From Cyathus striatus (Eukaryota; Basidiomycota; Agaricomycetes; Agaricales; Nidulariaceae): DNA of 64,000 nt. This document shows positions 1 to 11,471 of this stretch, in pieces. Where the stretch lies: positions 496,001 through 560,000 of the forward strand of contig JAOVFP010000024.1 in the NCBI GenBank assembly GCA_025738555.1, in the 5' to 3' direction. Below the pieces are notes generated by a model. The model had not been told where the DNA came from and made no database searches. It saw nothing but the letters and a program-made list of their open reading frames with translations. The translations under genes and the position numbers were made by a program. The stretch's first letter is position 1. Every line of letters begins with the position of its first letter.

Positions 1-190
1 TAGACAATAATTTCCTGGATGATATAGAGGTCACTCCTGGGAAAGCAGACTCAAAAATGATAGAAGTGTTGAAGAACCAAACGCTACTGGTTGAACGGGA
101 AGATAGACAGTGAGAAAGGGTTTTTTCGGACAATCATACATAAACTACTTTGATGCTAAGTATGATCATACAACCATACAATATATATAA

Positions 191-3100
191 TCAACGATTA
201 TCAGTCTCCTCCGAACTATCCGTATCCATTTCTGATTCGTCGTCTTCGAATTCCTCTGGATCTACATACAGTTCTCTATGTGTGACTTCGAATCCTGCCT
301 CCTTCAGTCCCTTTCTAATTGACTCAGATTTCGAAGGTGCAGTCACGACGACTGCCACCGATGAAGTAGCATCAAACAATGGAAGGAAATGTATCTTCAG
401 TGCTGCCAAAACATCTTCTTTCGTTACTGACTGGTATTTCTCAAGTAAATCTATTTGATGGTTTTGAGAAACTCCTTTTAAAGCTTGATTGGTAAAGGAC
501 ACCATTGCCTGGTTGTGAAGGATGGATGAGCTTGCATCAATAATAAATTTACGAACGAGTTACCGCTTTCCCGGCTGTAGACACGTTCTTAGCAACGTTA
601 TAAACAATGCTGCTTTTCGCAGAATCTAATGTCGGGATGTCAAGTTCGATCTAGCTTCGTCAGGCATTTGGAATGTTGCACACTTCGAATTAGCTTACAG
701 AACCATCCAAAAGACCTTTAATAATCTTCGCCCCTTCCTTAAATGCATCCATACTGTTGGAACTCTATGTCGCCTGATCAGCAGAATGCATAACTAAATA
801 GAACGCAATTACCCGATAAAGAGAAAAGCTAAGAAGTCCGGCCTCAACGTCCAATGAAACATATGCTCCATACGCAAGCCCAGACCCGCGAATATAACGC
901 TATAAAAGTTTGCCAGCATTCACAACTACAAGGAATAAGAATACATACCCAAAGGTAACTTTCTGTGGCATTCAAAACTTCCAACGCAACCCGAACGACT
1001 GGATACTCTGGATGGTCAAACCCACAAATGCTATTCGTGGAATGAGTCACGAAAGAACTCTCGATGGTTGGAAGGCTCATAACAATGGCCTTTCGAGCTG
1101 ATATCAGATCGTGGATCGCTAAGAGAACACAGTAAACAACTAGCCTTGCGCGCTGTATGACTTCCGACTGCGCTGAGCGTCTCAGATGCAAGTGGAATGG
1201 AATTCAATTCTCCTTCCTACAAGAAGGTTAGTGATGATATAGTGTATAACGAATTGACGCACTGGCAGGACAGAGGTGAAATATCTGCCCCAAGTGCTGC
1301 GCGGCTTTTCCAGCTTCATGATGTTGCCGGTAACCGAAAAGCGGATACCAGATGGATCCGTAACTAAATTCTGCATTAACATTAATCATGCTACAGCAAC
1401 TCATATTCAACTTACTACAACTCCTTATTTTTTGGAAATCGGCTATTACATCGTTTGGGTTCTCTTGAAGCTGTTTCGCAAGTTTGGGAATAAATTCGAT
1501 TTGAGCAAGAACACCACCTGCTCTGGAGGTGGAGTCTTCACTGAATAACAACTCAGACCAAACCGACCCTAGTACGTTGCTTCCGCTTCGCTTCATTTCA
1601 GGTAGAGACTGCTGGATCTTGGCAACGACAATTTGTAATCTATATTGCATACATGTTTGCAATGTTTCAAACTATACATCAGAAAAATGCACTGCACCTT
1701 TCTTTGTCAAACTCGCTTCCGAAAACAAGATCTTTTAGCCAAGCTATAGCTTTTTCATAAAGCTTTGTTTCTACTTTCAGACTAACGCGCAGCGTATCTG
1801 AAAAGGCATTAGATATTCCTAGTCCAACCTCATATGAAACTGTCTCGTTATCAAGTTGATTGATAACTTCTTCATGAGTCAGTTGTTTCCCTGATTCCCT
1901 ACGAACTGGAAGGGAAAAGAATGCAGACAGGTATGACGATACATGTCTATTTATTTTGTGAGTTAAACACCAGAGCGTAAATATTTCTCTCACGGTCGTA
2001 AATGGTTGGGAAGCTTGGCCAAAGAGAAAAATGCATGAATCGAAACGAAATCTGACTATGCAACCCATGAGTAACTACATGGAACCAGGCTGACAATTGA
2101 TACAACTCACTTCAACATGGTCATATTCAACAAAGAAAGAAAGCGGAGATCCATCCGAATTTATGTGACGCTTTAAATAATGATTTCCCGAAAGAGCTGG
2201 TGTAAGAGGTGGTTTTCCCCTTCCTGGCTCTTGCAGACTCTGAACTCGTATCCAGGAAATGCTTTTGACATCTGGAACTGGGAACGATGTTAAAACATGG
2301 GAGGGAATCGGTTTTCCGTGCTCCTCCTTGGCTGCTTGTAGTTCGATTTCGGCTTGCCGCAATCCATCAGGTCCTAGTTTTTCAATCTGATGGGAAATTC
2401 GAGTCTTTTCATCTGTTTCAAGCTTCTGTGCAAGCGCAGCAGATGGTTTTCCACATATCACAACAGAAGGAGGTTCGATATAGTATCTGCAATTGTTAAG
2501 AGAATTAAATCTGAAAAATATACAATTTTTACTTACTTTTGGAGTAGTGTTGTCCACTGAGCGTTTGTCCATGTCCGTAGATCAGAATACTGGTTTATCT
2601 CATCCATGGACGATTGCAATTCAGAACCATCCTCTGCTCCGTAAAGGAAGTCGGTAATAACGGTTCCAGAAAACGTATCGCCTTTTGCAGATTCAAGTTT
2701 ACTTCGAAGCTACGCCTATTAGCTATTGAATATAGAAGAGTAAAAATATTCACCTGGCGTTCATCTCGGCTGATCACCATCGTCATACGATCCATGTCAA
2801 AACCTTCGGTAGAAATTCGTTGTAGACTTTCTTTCAATTTGTCATTGAAATCATGAAGATGTTCTGTCGGTACGGATCCAATATATATAGGCAGATTTAC
2901 TGAAGTAGCGCGCGTATCTTCTCCAAAATAAATGTAGGTACTAATGAAATTATTAGCAATTAAATCGATTCACTATATTATAACATTACCAAAGGGGCGA
3001 TTCGGTTTCAACGTATTCTTTAGTTAAGGGAGCTACCGCAGACGATGTTAAGTATGTGCCAAGGATATCGAGCGCCTGAACAATGACTGTATGTATGGTA

Positions 3101-4615
3101 TCAAAATTAAACACGAAGTATATTGCATACCTTTCGCTCAAGGAATTGGTTAGGTGCGGGTCCCATAAAGTTGATAATTAGTTCACCCGTACCTAGATGA
3201 CAAATTAGACCGGCGCAAGGAGGTTAATGAAACATCTGCCAACTTTCATCTTTTTCTGGGAATTCAACAACGTCTTTCACAGTCTTTGTTATTGGCTGCC
3301 TACTAGCACTTTCAGTCTCAAGGAACGGGCGTCTCCATCCTGAAGGCCTCGGTCCTTGATTTTGATGGTGCGCGATGAGACTCGGCTCGACTTGCTCTTG
3401 CACAACTGACAGCAAGGAATGTGTGCCACTTGCAAACTTTCCCGCGATAATTAGAGTCAAATTATGAGGAACATAATACGTTGAATGATACTGTCGAACT
3501 GGTCCAAGTTTAAATACCAGTGCCAGGGCAAAAGAAAATTAGACTCACTTTGTTCGGGCGTTAACACACGAAGAGCTTCCATCAGACCTCCAGTCTCACT
3601 GCGATATCCACTTCCAGGAGGATCTAATAAACGTTGTAATCTATACAAACTCGTTGGTAAGGTCAACAATACAGAAGAAAACGATTGCACCGACCGAAGA
3701 GCCATTAAATCGCCAGAGGTATTTTCACGCCCTTGCATTTCACTGTACACAACACCGGAGTCATGACCTTTACCGTCAATATGATGAACCTGGAACTCGT
3801 TAAAACATTGTCGTAAAGTAAGGTGGGTGTACCAACTTCAGTAATGAAACTGGAACATAATAATAAGTACAGTTGGGTATTAATCGACAGAACACTCACC
3901 CTGCTTTAGTGATAGTAGGATACAGAATATGATCTAGATAGATAGGGAGAAGCTGAAGAAAGCCTTGTTCTCCGGCTGTGGAAATTGTGTACGCAGTATG
4001 ATCGATATCTGTCCAGGCGTTAGTGCCATTCGAGAATCCCCTGTTCGCCAAGAGGTCTAAAACGCCTTTATGCGGGTATTTTTCAGATCCCATAAACACC
4101 AGGCTGGTAAGAGACTCAATATAACGAGTTGCGCGCATTTGGGATGACATACTGCTCCAATGTGTGAGGACATCCCGAGTCATCGAATACTTAGTAAAAT
4201 CTTAGTCATATCCGAACATACAGTAAAACAGATACTTACTTTCCGTGGCAACAACGAAATAGCCATTTATGAGTGGGGCTGGCGAGTTGATTAGATCCAC
4301 CAATTAAAACTCACAACACTTACCTTCATAGTCCAAATGCACAACAGTAAGTCCTGTGATACGGCTGCGCCACTTGGAAATGACGACGTCAGTGAAGTCC
4401 AACTTCACTCGCCGGATTAAATCAAAGTTCCCAAATCCTTCGGCAGTGGTGCCAAATATCGGCGTAGAAGATGTTTGCGAGACCATCTGAGTGCTGGCCT
4501 GTCTAGATGAAAACACGATCTGAGAGTTTAACGAAATGACTGGTTGGGAAATAGGCCTCCGAGTTCGGAATAAAGGCGACAAGAACGCTCTGGCGACAGT
4601 TGGCAGTCGTAGCAT
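191..4615 (-). CDS. M16 family (insulinase-like) zinc metalloprotease, YOL098C-like
   Basis: Multi-exon gene for a protein of roughly 1,050 residues, resembling the fungal YOL098C-type M16 peptidases. Splicing out the 49-nt intron 4104-4152 creates the inverted zinc motif HTLEH, within FDDSGCP-HTLEH-LVFMGSEKY. The downstream acidic ligand is probably in VYSEMQGREN near 3750. Family blocks then follow in order: FGFDHPEY-type near 1020, GSGLAYGAY near 880, and the C-terminal LFDATSSVAVVVTAP near 370. A 55-nt intron in the 3' part joins STAGKA to AMVSFTNQALKG. The chosen ATG at 4615 adds an Arg-rich, acid-poor leader (MLRLPTVARAF), which looks like a mitochondrial presequence. The alternative ATG at 4486 (MVSQTSST) would give the usual cytosolic form. 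I see no frameshift. The C-terminus is acidic, with many Asp and Glu residues. Function in peptide turnover is inferred from the family. Confidence 0.88.
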
Positions 4616-5065
4616 GCAGCAGAGCTCCAAATATTTGAGGAGAATAAATCGTTATGAAAGCAGCAACGACTCCTGAGCGTTTGAAGTAACCCAGAAAGGA
4701 ACTTGAGTTTAGACAACTGTCCGAACTTCGAAAGTCAACGTTTTAACTCGTTTTCAGAAGAAGTCAATTGGCCGCATAACGGTAACGCCGTAACGGTTCA
4801 TGACATTTTGATCATCATCATCTAATATTAATAAATTGAATTTAATAACTTTTTTTTAAATAACTCACGTAACTAAAATACTCAAAATATATATTTCGTG
4901 CTTTCGTTGTACTTAAAGTTACATAACTCCAGAGTCCAACTCGGATTATCACAACTTAAGCTTTAAGCGCTAAGCACTGACTTATCTTTTCTTAGTGACG
5001 ATATTCAGCCATCTTCCATTAGAAGCTTCGTCAGCACTGCCTTTTCGCTAGATATTACCTCTAAG
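4616..5065. promoter_or_regulatory. Divergent intergenic region between the M16 protease and the exonuclease gene
   Basis: This stretch of about 450 bp separates two divergently transcribed genes, so it should hold both promoters. It is AT-rich around 4820-4900. I see no repeat, RNA gene or convincing open frame. Confidence 0.4.
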
Positions 5066-6768
5066 ATGGCTGCTCGGACTCTTTCTCCGGAGGAGGTTGC
5101 ACTTTCTGAGGCACGAAAAGTCAGGCGACTTGGCAGAGAATCCAAGGAAAGGACTGTAACAGAAACTGCTTCTCCAAAGCATACTATAAAGTGCAGGTCT
5201 TGGTTATCCATTTCTAGCCAATCTGTCCATGCAAAGAACTCTAGTTTGCAGCGGGTGAAGGTGTTAACATGGAATGTTCGACATCCCTTTCCTTTTCTAA
5301 ACCTGATACTGAACAGTGGTTACCTGAAGATGCTCGCTCAATGTCTAGTTCGTAAGTTTTATACCTCATATACGATTGCCACAGCTCATAGAACAATCTT
5401 GAAGGAAGGGAGTTATTTCCCACCAGTAATTGCTTGAAAGCTGGGCAACGGGAAGGTATGCTTCACCTCGAAGTCCTGTCGCAAGACGCGGATATTCTTT
5501 GCCTCCAGGTCTGTATATAATTGATGCTGTTTTTGTCACATCTAATTCTGCACAGGAAGTGGACCGCTTAGACAAACTCATTCCAAAGTTAGAAGAAGCT
5601 GGTTATACCCATAAATTTGCATCTGGACCAGGAAAAAAGCATGGGTGTCTCATCGCATTTAAGACTAATCTTTATAAGTTAAATGATTTCGACGTCGTAT
5701 ACTACGATGATCAGCATGTCAGGATTGATGGGAGTGGAAATTTTCATTGCGCTAACAGCTTCCGTACAAGAAATATTGGCCTCCTGGCTTCGATAAGATG
5801 TGTCAACAACGATTCTCAAGGTGTTATTGTCGCAACCACTCATCTCTTTTGGCATCCCAAGTAGGCGGTCTCTCTCTCTAGCAACGGATACTGAATTGCG
5901 CTGATTTTGACTAAAGATACACATATGAACGTGCAAGGTATGTTATTCTTACGTATTATAGGCATGTATGAAAAGTTGTCAGACAGGCTGGTATACTTGT
6001 TCGCGAGGTGCTCCGGTTTAGAGCCCGTCTTCAGTCTGATAACTGGCCTTGCATTCTTGCGGGAGGTCCGTGATGAATTATACTCTCTGGTTGAACGTTC
6101 ACCGTTCGTTAAAGTGTTCACATAGATTTTAATTGCCCTCCCAGCGATGCAACCTATTCTTTAATAGTGGGGGACCCACTTCTTGTGGACCAACAAACTC
6201 TTATAAACAACTCCCGAGTTGTTCACGTATCGGTTGATCCCTCTGTCGGTGCCACTGTCTCGACCCCCAGCGTCGATGAGGGCGGTGGCGAGGAAGCTGA
6301 GGATCCTGATTGTACAATCACTAATGCTCGACCTGCGAAACTCTCAGATGGCCTCTTAAGTACACAAGAACTTGTGGATTTGCATAATCGCAATTGCAGG
6401 ATACTCAGTGCCTACGACGAAGGTCTTCGTGGGCTCAAAAGACATCTTTCACTAGACATTTTCGGAGATGAAGCAACTTGGTCTACTGGAAGGCATGGAT
6501 GCCATGAGCCACAATATACAAGTTATACGCATTATTGGAAAACAGTTCTTGGTTAGTATACTTCTTGTTTATAAATGCATAACATTGGTCTAAAAGCTCA
6601 ACAGACTACATATTCGTCATTGATCCTGCAGATCGTGTTTCCAGGGTGATAGGACTTCTCTCTCCTCATAAAACCGCTGATCTCTTACCTGGTCTACCGC
6701 AAAGAGATGTTTGTGCTAGTGACCACATCTCACTGGTAGCCGAAATGGTTTGGGTTGATAAACCCTAA
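5066..6768 (+). CDS. Endonuclease/exonuclease/phosphatase protein, Ngl2/CCR4-like RNA exonuclease
   Basis: Mg-dependent nuclease of the EEP superfamily, probably an RNA 3' exonuclease like yeast Ngl2. The catalytic blocks appear once introns are removed. LTWN is followed by MLAQCLVR after intron 5276-5329. The catalytic glutamate is in LCLQ-EVDRL, joined across an intron near 5510-5555. KKHGCLIAFK follows. ILAG-DFNCPPSD spans an intron near 6070-6125. The last block is ASDHISLVAEM, close to the stop at 6766. ATG 5066 opens a basic N-terminal region before the domain. A Gly/Glu-rich, low-complexity insertion lies around 6270-6310, between the DFN and SDH blocks. The 3' end is tail-to-tail with the RhoGEF gene, leaving only about 75 bp between stops. 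Choosing between Ngl2, Ngl3 and Angel types is inference. Confidence 0.85.
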
Positions 6769-6842
6769 GCAAATAATCCATTAATTAAGTTGTGCGATAT
6801 ACTGAAAATTGTACATGTAGTTCAATTCAATTGCGTAAATTG

Positions 6843-9800
6843 TTACTTGCCTGCGCGGTCAGAGCCCGCTAGGAGGCTGTCAAATAAACCACCTGCCGAT
6901 TTTTCGTTCCGCAACTGAATCATGTAGACAACGCCTGTTCGTGCTCCCTTATCACTAAGTTCAATTGCTACCCCTGTCTTTCCCACACGTTCTACCCCAT
7001 CCGTTAAGACAATTGTTGATATAAGTATGGACTTATCCTTATTGTCTGCCTCCACCACAAGTTGCTTGACATTGGTAGGGTCTTCTCGGTATAATTTGAG
7101 GCGAGCAGATCCTAGGGATTTCCATTGCGCATGCTGTTGTTTGAGGAAGACTTTGCATTTCATTTGCGCAGAAACTGTGGAAGTGACTGGACCTGTCACT
7201 TCTGGTGTCTCGTATACGGGTGATTCGGGCGGGCTAGGAGCATCAAAAGAAGGTTCTGCAAGCGACACTGAACGAGTGTTGAAAGCAGCAGAAGGAAGTA
7301 AAGGACGAGCTTGTGGTGCGTGTAAACTGCCGAACGAGTTGCTTCGAGGTATAGTGGCAAATGCAGGCAATGGTGGTGCAGGCAAAGGCTCCTGTTGGGA
7401 GTATTGTGATGTTAGAGAGCGTGAGGAAGGGCTTTTCCGAATACCGCTCTGAGTTGAAGATGACTGAGATGAAGGGCGCGACGAGACAGGACCTGATGGA
7501 AAATTCTGCGGATTACGGGAACTAATAGGAAGTGGCGATTGTCCGTGATGCGGTGCTCCAGGGAGAGCATTGTGGACAGTGGAATATGGTGATCCAGGAA
7601 GAGAATTTTGGGAAGTGGGAAGTCCTGAAGGTTGTCCAGTTGATGCCATCATAGGTATGGCACTAGGTATTGGCATTCCGATGGGTGGGTAACCTGATAC
7701 TCCAGCTCCAGTAAGGCTCGTACTTCGCGACGGTGGAATAGCTTGATCCCGTATAGATGACGATTGCTGAATGTGGGAAAATCCATGAGAAGGGGTATTG
7801 GTTCCTTGAGAAGACTGTATTGAGACCACTTGTTGCATGCTCACATTCCCAACGTCTCCGGTTTGATATATTTGGGGAGCCTGTGGAGGAATTTGTGACC
7901 GAAGTTGGGACGATGGATTGTTGAAAGAGGATTCCAAATTATTAACCAGAGGACTCTTGCCATCGTTCAAAGCAGATGTATTATTAGGTTGGAAAGCCGA
8001 TGTTACTTGTTCCCGGAATGCGCCTGAAATAGGGGGAACAGGAGGGGGAGGTTGCTTAGAGGGCGGAGGCACTTGTTCCCTCATTTTTAAGAAAATACCA
8101 AAGTCAAAAAAAAAAAAAAAGCTCACAAGAACCGGAAAAGTCTATACATTCTTTGAAACGTGAAATCATAAGCTCACACAAGTCGGAAGACCCGGCATCA
8201 ATTACGAGAAACTCTTTCCTCATGATAGCAATCTGAACAGCGCTTCCTGTTTAACATGCATAAGGGACGCAGGTAAAGAAAGACCATTCTATTTTTCATA
8301 CCTTTACCAGGAAACTCCGAGAGACGCAAGACCTTTCCGGCTAAAGGAGGATAGCAAAGCCACATATCAGCATCATGAGGCTGATTTGCCTTTTCTTCTG
8401 CAGACATTCTCTCGCAGACCAGAAATAAATCTGAAAGTATAATTATGTGGGCATGGCGATGTATTACTTCAACTTCAGTTGCTCGAGGAGTGAATGAAAT
8501 AGTCACATCAATTGACAGACGAATTTCACGAGTAAACGTTAAGTTTGCCGAAGCTAGCTGAAGCTTTACCACCTACACTCCATATCATTAGAACTCGAAA
8601 ATTAAACTAGACAACGCATCATGAATACAACCTTAGGTTTCATGGTAAATATATCCAACGTTTTGTTAGTGAGAAGACGACGCTCTAGATCGGATAAAGT
8701 CAATATTGGAGATGAATTAGACAGGCGACTGATAGACGTATTCGCAGTCTCAGCGGATAATCGCACACTGTTCCAGTCAGGCGGCGACTATCAATGCATA
8801 AAAGAAAGTGCTTACCCGCTGGATGTTTTGCTATCTCTTGCAGAGCCATTCTCGCTCTCGTCTTTGAATACTGCAACTTCGCCACCTAAAGTAGGTGGTG
8901 GTACAGCATCTTGGCGAGGCCTCATGTCGATCACTACTTCATCAATGGAATCGAGTACATCCGAATTGAGAGCAGCGGCACAATCAACAGCAATCTGTGA
9001 GCGACCTTCCAGAGTATCGAGAAGCTTGTCTAATGTATCCAATGCGCGCACGAGAAGTTTATGATCGCTACGACCAGGTGCCGTGCTCTTCAGCAAGCGA
9101 CTGTAGAGCTTGCGGTAGTACTTTAGTCGTGCCCTGGGGAGCAAGAAAAGACTATCTAACGTCCACATCCTGGAATCGTTAGCTGACACAGGAGGGGGGT
9201 TAGCCTCAGAGAATGCCGAAAGCGTATTAGCAAGACGAGGGTTGCACTGGACAGGATTCCAAGCATCAAATCCACAGCAATACTTCGTAGCATAGTTTGT
9301 ATAGGGTGTTTCTAGATCATCAATCTGGCGAAAGGTGACTTGGAGATAGCTTTCACATAATGGGCTGTAACACTCACCCACCGCATCAGCAAGTCGCCCA
9401 GTGCCTTTGGAGAAGAAGGATTGATCCCGATCTCTTTGAGTTTCTGGACCGTAATGAGAAAAACGAAAGGCGAACTATGAAAGAAACATTACCGTGTATA
9501 AGCCACGGTTAGCTTTATAAACAGACTCGATGCTCCTAAACATGGCATCAAGCTCTGGTGGAGGTAGGTTGGAGCGAGACCAGGCAGAAGCAACTTTCTG
9601 AGATTGTAATAATAATTAGAGTGTAAAAGACCGTATGTTCGAGGAATGTCCCTACACGAATAATGCCAGTCATTTGATCGACATAAATCTTCTCCGTTTC
9701 AATCAAATCGACAAGAGGATTCGCTTTCTTTGGTTTTGAGTCAGGAGAGGATGGTGTCGTAGGGGTTGTGGGGGTCAATGGAGTACGTAGTCCTGAATAC

Positions 9801-10027
9801 AGCTATTTCAAGCAAGCGAAAGACGAAAAACAGAGTGCAGGCCCACCTGAAGGTATATTTAATGACTGTTGGTCTTTATAAAAGTCAACATGATCGCTGG
9901 ATGGGGAGAGAGATTTCGATGGGGGGGCTGGAGAATCGACGGATGATTCTTCTGGCGGAAGGGGCGGAAGCTTGTCAGTGAGAGGTGGAAGGGGTTTAAT
10001 CCGGTGATCCAACGGGAGAGAGGACAT
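6843..10027 (-). CDS. Rho guanine nucleotide exchange factor (DH-PH) with Pro-rich linker and C-terminal PH/RanBD-like domain
   Basis: Predicted activator of Rho-family GTPases. The N-terminus is Pro/Ser-rich (LPPLPPEESS). The DH domain starts at NPLVDLIETEKIYVDQMTGI (about 9760-9640) and continues through DDLETPYTNYATKYCCGFD to RARLKYYRKLYSRLL (about 9100). A PH domain follows (RHAHIIILSDLFLVCERM, about 8470-8400, then MWLCYPPLAGKVLR). A long Pro/Ser/Gln-rich linker (about 8080-7200) leads to a conserved C-terminal block of about 110 residues (FLKQQHAQWKSLG to GGLFDSLL), which may be a second PH or RanBD-like fold. ATG 10027 has no longer in-frame alternative that I favour. A run of 14-15 A at 8107-8121, read as T on this strand, lies at the PH-linker join. 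It is either an in-frame Phe run or the pyrimidine tract of an intron, so the exact junction there is unsure. Confidence 0.85.
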
Positions 10028-10461
10028 TTGAGTACGTGAAATAAAGTGTAGTAAAGAGGGCGAGATGAACTAATTATGTGCCTGGAAAAAAAAGTGGGTG
10101 AATGAACTGTCAGATAAGTAGCATTAAAAGCAAGTAATAATAATAAAAACCTGAGACCTTGAGACCTGAGCGCTGAGCTTGAGGCGCGATTGAATGAGGC
10201 GTTGGAATGGATGATGGAACAATAAACGACAGTTGTAAGTCACCTAGAATTCCAAGCTTCAATAGCTTCAATCTAGGGCTTGGTAATGAATGGTTCTTGG
10301 ACTTGCGTCGTAAATTTCTGGTGTCACTGTCGCGTTCAAAGAATCACGTGAGTATACAACTATAGCAAGCTTACTGCTGCTTACTGCCATTTATGTAAGT
10401 TACACAAAAGTTACAACCCTGCAAACCAGTCTGCATTTACCACTTGTAATACCGGTTACTT
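10028..10461. promoter_or_regulatory. Divergent intergenic region, RhoGEF / small membrane protein
   Basis: About 430 bp between two genes transcribed away from each other. It holds short A- and T-rich stretches, for example near 10085 and 10140. I see no open frame or repeat worth naming. Confidence 0.35.
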
Positions 10462-11329
10462 ATGCCTGTCAAATTTTTAAAATCCTACGATAGTACAACC
10501 GTCTTTCCTCCAAACTCCATCCAGTATGACATCTTTTGGATGGAAAGAATTTTTCATTCGCGTGCCGTTACGCAATCTCTGCTCACACCACAACTTGGTA
10601 ATCTCGACATTCAGGACTACGAGGCTGCAATGAAATTCTTGCCTGGTGCTCATCGTTACTATGGTGTATGTTTCAAGATAATCTTTAATATTCGCTAGTT
10701 TAGAGAGCTGCAGTCTAATTTGCCTGTATCCCTATAGACCATTGGCACTGGGATGGGAGTGACTCTTGCCTATGCTTTCAGAAGGCGTCGCTGGAATAAT
10801 CTTCGCATTGGCTTATTCGTCTTATTCGGAAGTGTTGTTGGTAATGGGCTGGGCCAATTTGCTCATCTTGCGGCGCATCTCAATTTCGTCCAATCCATAC
10901 AGAATCTCGCAGGATTTGAATTTGCTCTATCAAACATTCGGAAGGAAACCGGCATTCCTTTCTCTCGAGGGCCAGTAATCCTGCGGTATTCTGTTCAAAA
11001 CCAATCAGATGATGCAAGTGCAGAGGATGCCTCTTACTTACCAGGTGTGCTTGATGCTAGTTTCAATTCCAGCTGCTTCTGATCTCATTTCTTCCCAATC
11101 AGTTGCAACTCAACAACAAAAACAGGTAAGTAAGTGGGATGAACTTCGTGCTATCAATGAACATGCAACCAAACGTTCTTCATGGGATACTTTGCGCCAG
11201 CAGCATGAACGAAACCATACAGACGAGAAACCCGAAGATCACGATAACTGTTTCAAAATGGAAAAGGATAGGACAACAGAGCAAGCAGAATTCGACGCAC
11301 TGCTTGATAAAGAACGAAATTTTAAATAA
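10462..11329 (+). CDS. Predicted small membrane protein, two hydrophobic segments, unknown function
   Basis: I do not recognise this family with confidence. Exon 1 encodes MPVKFLKSYDSTT to GAHRYYG. After a GTATGT intron (about 10672-10738) the frame resumes as TIGTGMGVTLAYAF, a Gly-rich hydrophobic segment. A basic loop (RRRRWNNLR) comes next, then a second hydrophobic, Gly-rich segment (GLFVLFGSVVGNGLGQFA). The C-terminal tail is soluble, with SKWDELRAIN, SSWDTLRQQHE and EFDALLDKERN. The hydrophobic half resembles OCIA-domain proteins of mitochondria or endosomes, but only loosely. Joining the hydrophobic exon to the tail needs a frame change near 11045-11072. The only GT-AG pair that works removes just 28 nt, which is unusually short. 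The gene is tail-to-tail with the transcription factor at 11472. Confidence 0.6.
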
Positions 11330-11471
11330 TAACAAGAGGTTAAAAACTAACGTAACTATTATTCGCTATGTTACACTCGTTTAAATTCCTTGAAGTTTGA
11401 AGTTTATAACTTTAATCCAAGAAAGGTTATATACAAGAATAATACAATTATAACTCTTTCAAAAATGAGAA

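Noticed and set aside
506..570. Apparent extra coding (KFIIDASSSI) upstream of the last M16 segment
   Set aside because: It lies within a 55-nt GT-AG intron whose removal joins STAGKA to AMVSFTNQ as in the family; the frame otherwise hits a stop.
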